From: Scylla paramamosain
Lineage: Eukaryota > Arthropoda > Malacostraca > Decapoda > Portunidae
Direction of reading: 5' to 3'
Length of the DNA: 64,000 bases
Assembly: GCF_035594125.1 (NCBI RefSeq)
Contig: NC_087171.1
Span: 19,817,767 to 19,881,766, forward strand
The position numbers and the translations under genes were made by a program. The notes beneath the pieces were generated by a model that saw only the letters and a program-made list of their open reading frames with translations, did not search any database and was not told the DNA's origin. Shown here in pieces: positions 63,323 to 64,000 of this stretch (position 1 is its first letter; each line of letters begins with the position of its first letter).

Positions 63323-64000
63323 AGGATGGAATTGAACACGGGTGGTTACTGAAGTCCACGAGCCTTTGAATGGCGAGGAAGAGAGATTCAGTCCCTCTCG
63401 AGGTGCTATTTGTGGTCCTTAACAAACAGTAAGCCCCTTGGACACCACCAGACTGAAGGAGATGGGTATCTATTCATAGCAGAGTATCGGTGGCGCTTAA
63501 TGACCAACAATACAGCTGTCAAACGGATCCGCGTATTGCCAAGTGAATTTACAGGAACACTAATGCTTCTCACGCTCCGTCCTGCACGCCTCGACCTAAC
63601 GGCAAAGTCCTGGGCGTCCGTCACTACTTCTCAATGTCACGGTCGTTGCCCATCACGTCACACCATTCTCTTCCCGACACTTATTATCCCATATCTGCCT
63701 TTCTCTATAAAAATAAATTACGGCGCGTCTCTTCAACATTATTTTCTTTAAAAGTATTATTAATCTCACATCTCTATAAGTGTTTCTCAACCTTGGGGTA
63801 TTAGAGAAGCTGAAATCAGTTTTCGAGTTGGTGTGAAATGCTGCATGTACGAGTATGGCGGTACAGCGTCAGTGTTCCTCAAAAAGCGGTACAAAAGTTT
63901 CAAAGCAACATTTTCCAACAGTAGTGTACTTTTGATAAACTTTTGCCTTTTCTCAACTGTTAATGTATTTTATCATAGGAAGAACACTGAGGTTAGTGCT

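Larger units (their letters stand above)
61817..64000. other. right end: repeats and unassigned sequence
   Basis: Holds a tandem repeat of about 110 bp at 62304-62600, (ATT)n at 63090-63143, (CA)n-(GA)n at 63228-63322 and a non-repetitive block at 63340-63750. That block is open in frames on both strands but shows no recognisable product. Confidence 0.5.

Overview
This is a eukaryotic nuclear window from an arthropod, most likely a decapod crustacean. That placement is an inference: the genes are split by long GT-AG introns, one gene belongs to the arthropod dpr family, and the DNA is unusually dense in long dinucleotide and trinucleotide microsatellites, as in shrimp and crab genomes. No bacterial operon, CRISPR array, rRNA or intact tRNA gene was seen. 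Most long open frames are translations of (TC)n, (GT)n, (TA)n or trinucleotide repeats and are not genes.

Layout. (1) Positions 24-35331, plus strand: the 3' part of a dpr-like gene for a two-Ig-domain neuronal surface protein. Seven phase-compatible exons are spread over 35 kb, and one intron of 18 kb splits Ig2. The start (signal peptide and first half of Ig1) lies left of the window. A second, phase-compatible terminal exon may exist at 34971-35059. (2) Positions 35332-41763: gene-free spacer with a (TTC)n tract, a GGT/GTG-rich block and a compound GA/GT microsatellite. (3) Positions 41764-49841, plus strand: a complete 16-exon Greatwall kinase (MASTL) gene, 988 residues, with the family's split activation segment; its likely poly(A) signal is at 50441. 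(4) Positions 49842-56324: AT-rich spacer with long (TA)n tracts. (5) Positions 61816-56325, minus strand: the last four recognisable exons of a gene I cannot name. Their splice phases are mutually consistent and the gene converges on MASTL. Its 5' part was not found and probably lies beyond the window or in small exons I could not see.

The three genes have no obvious functional link: a synaptic recognition protein, a mitotic kinase and an unknown. The most interesting points are the Greatwall gene with G2/M-type promoter motifs beside it, the extra linker exons and the alternative 3' end of the dpr-like gene, microsatellites lying directly at dpr splice sites, a possible long GA/CT RNA hairpin, and the unidentified conserved-looking minus-strand gene. 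All coordinates and translations were read by eye; no database search was run.
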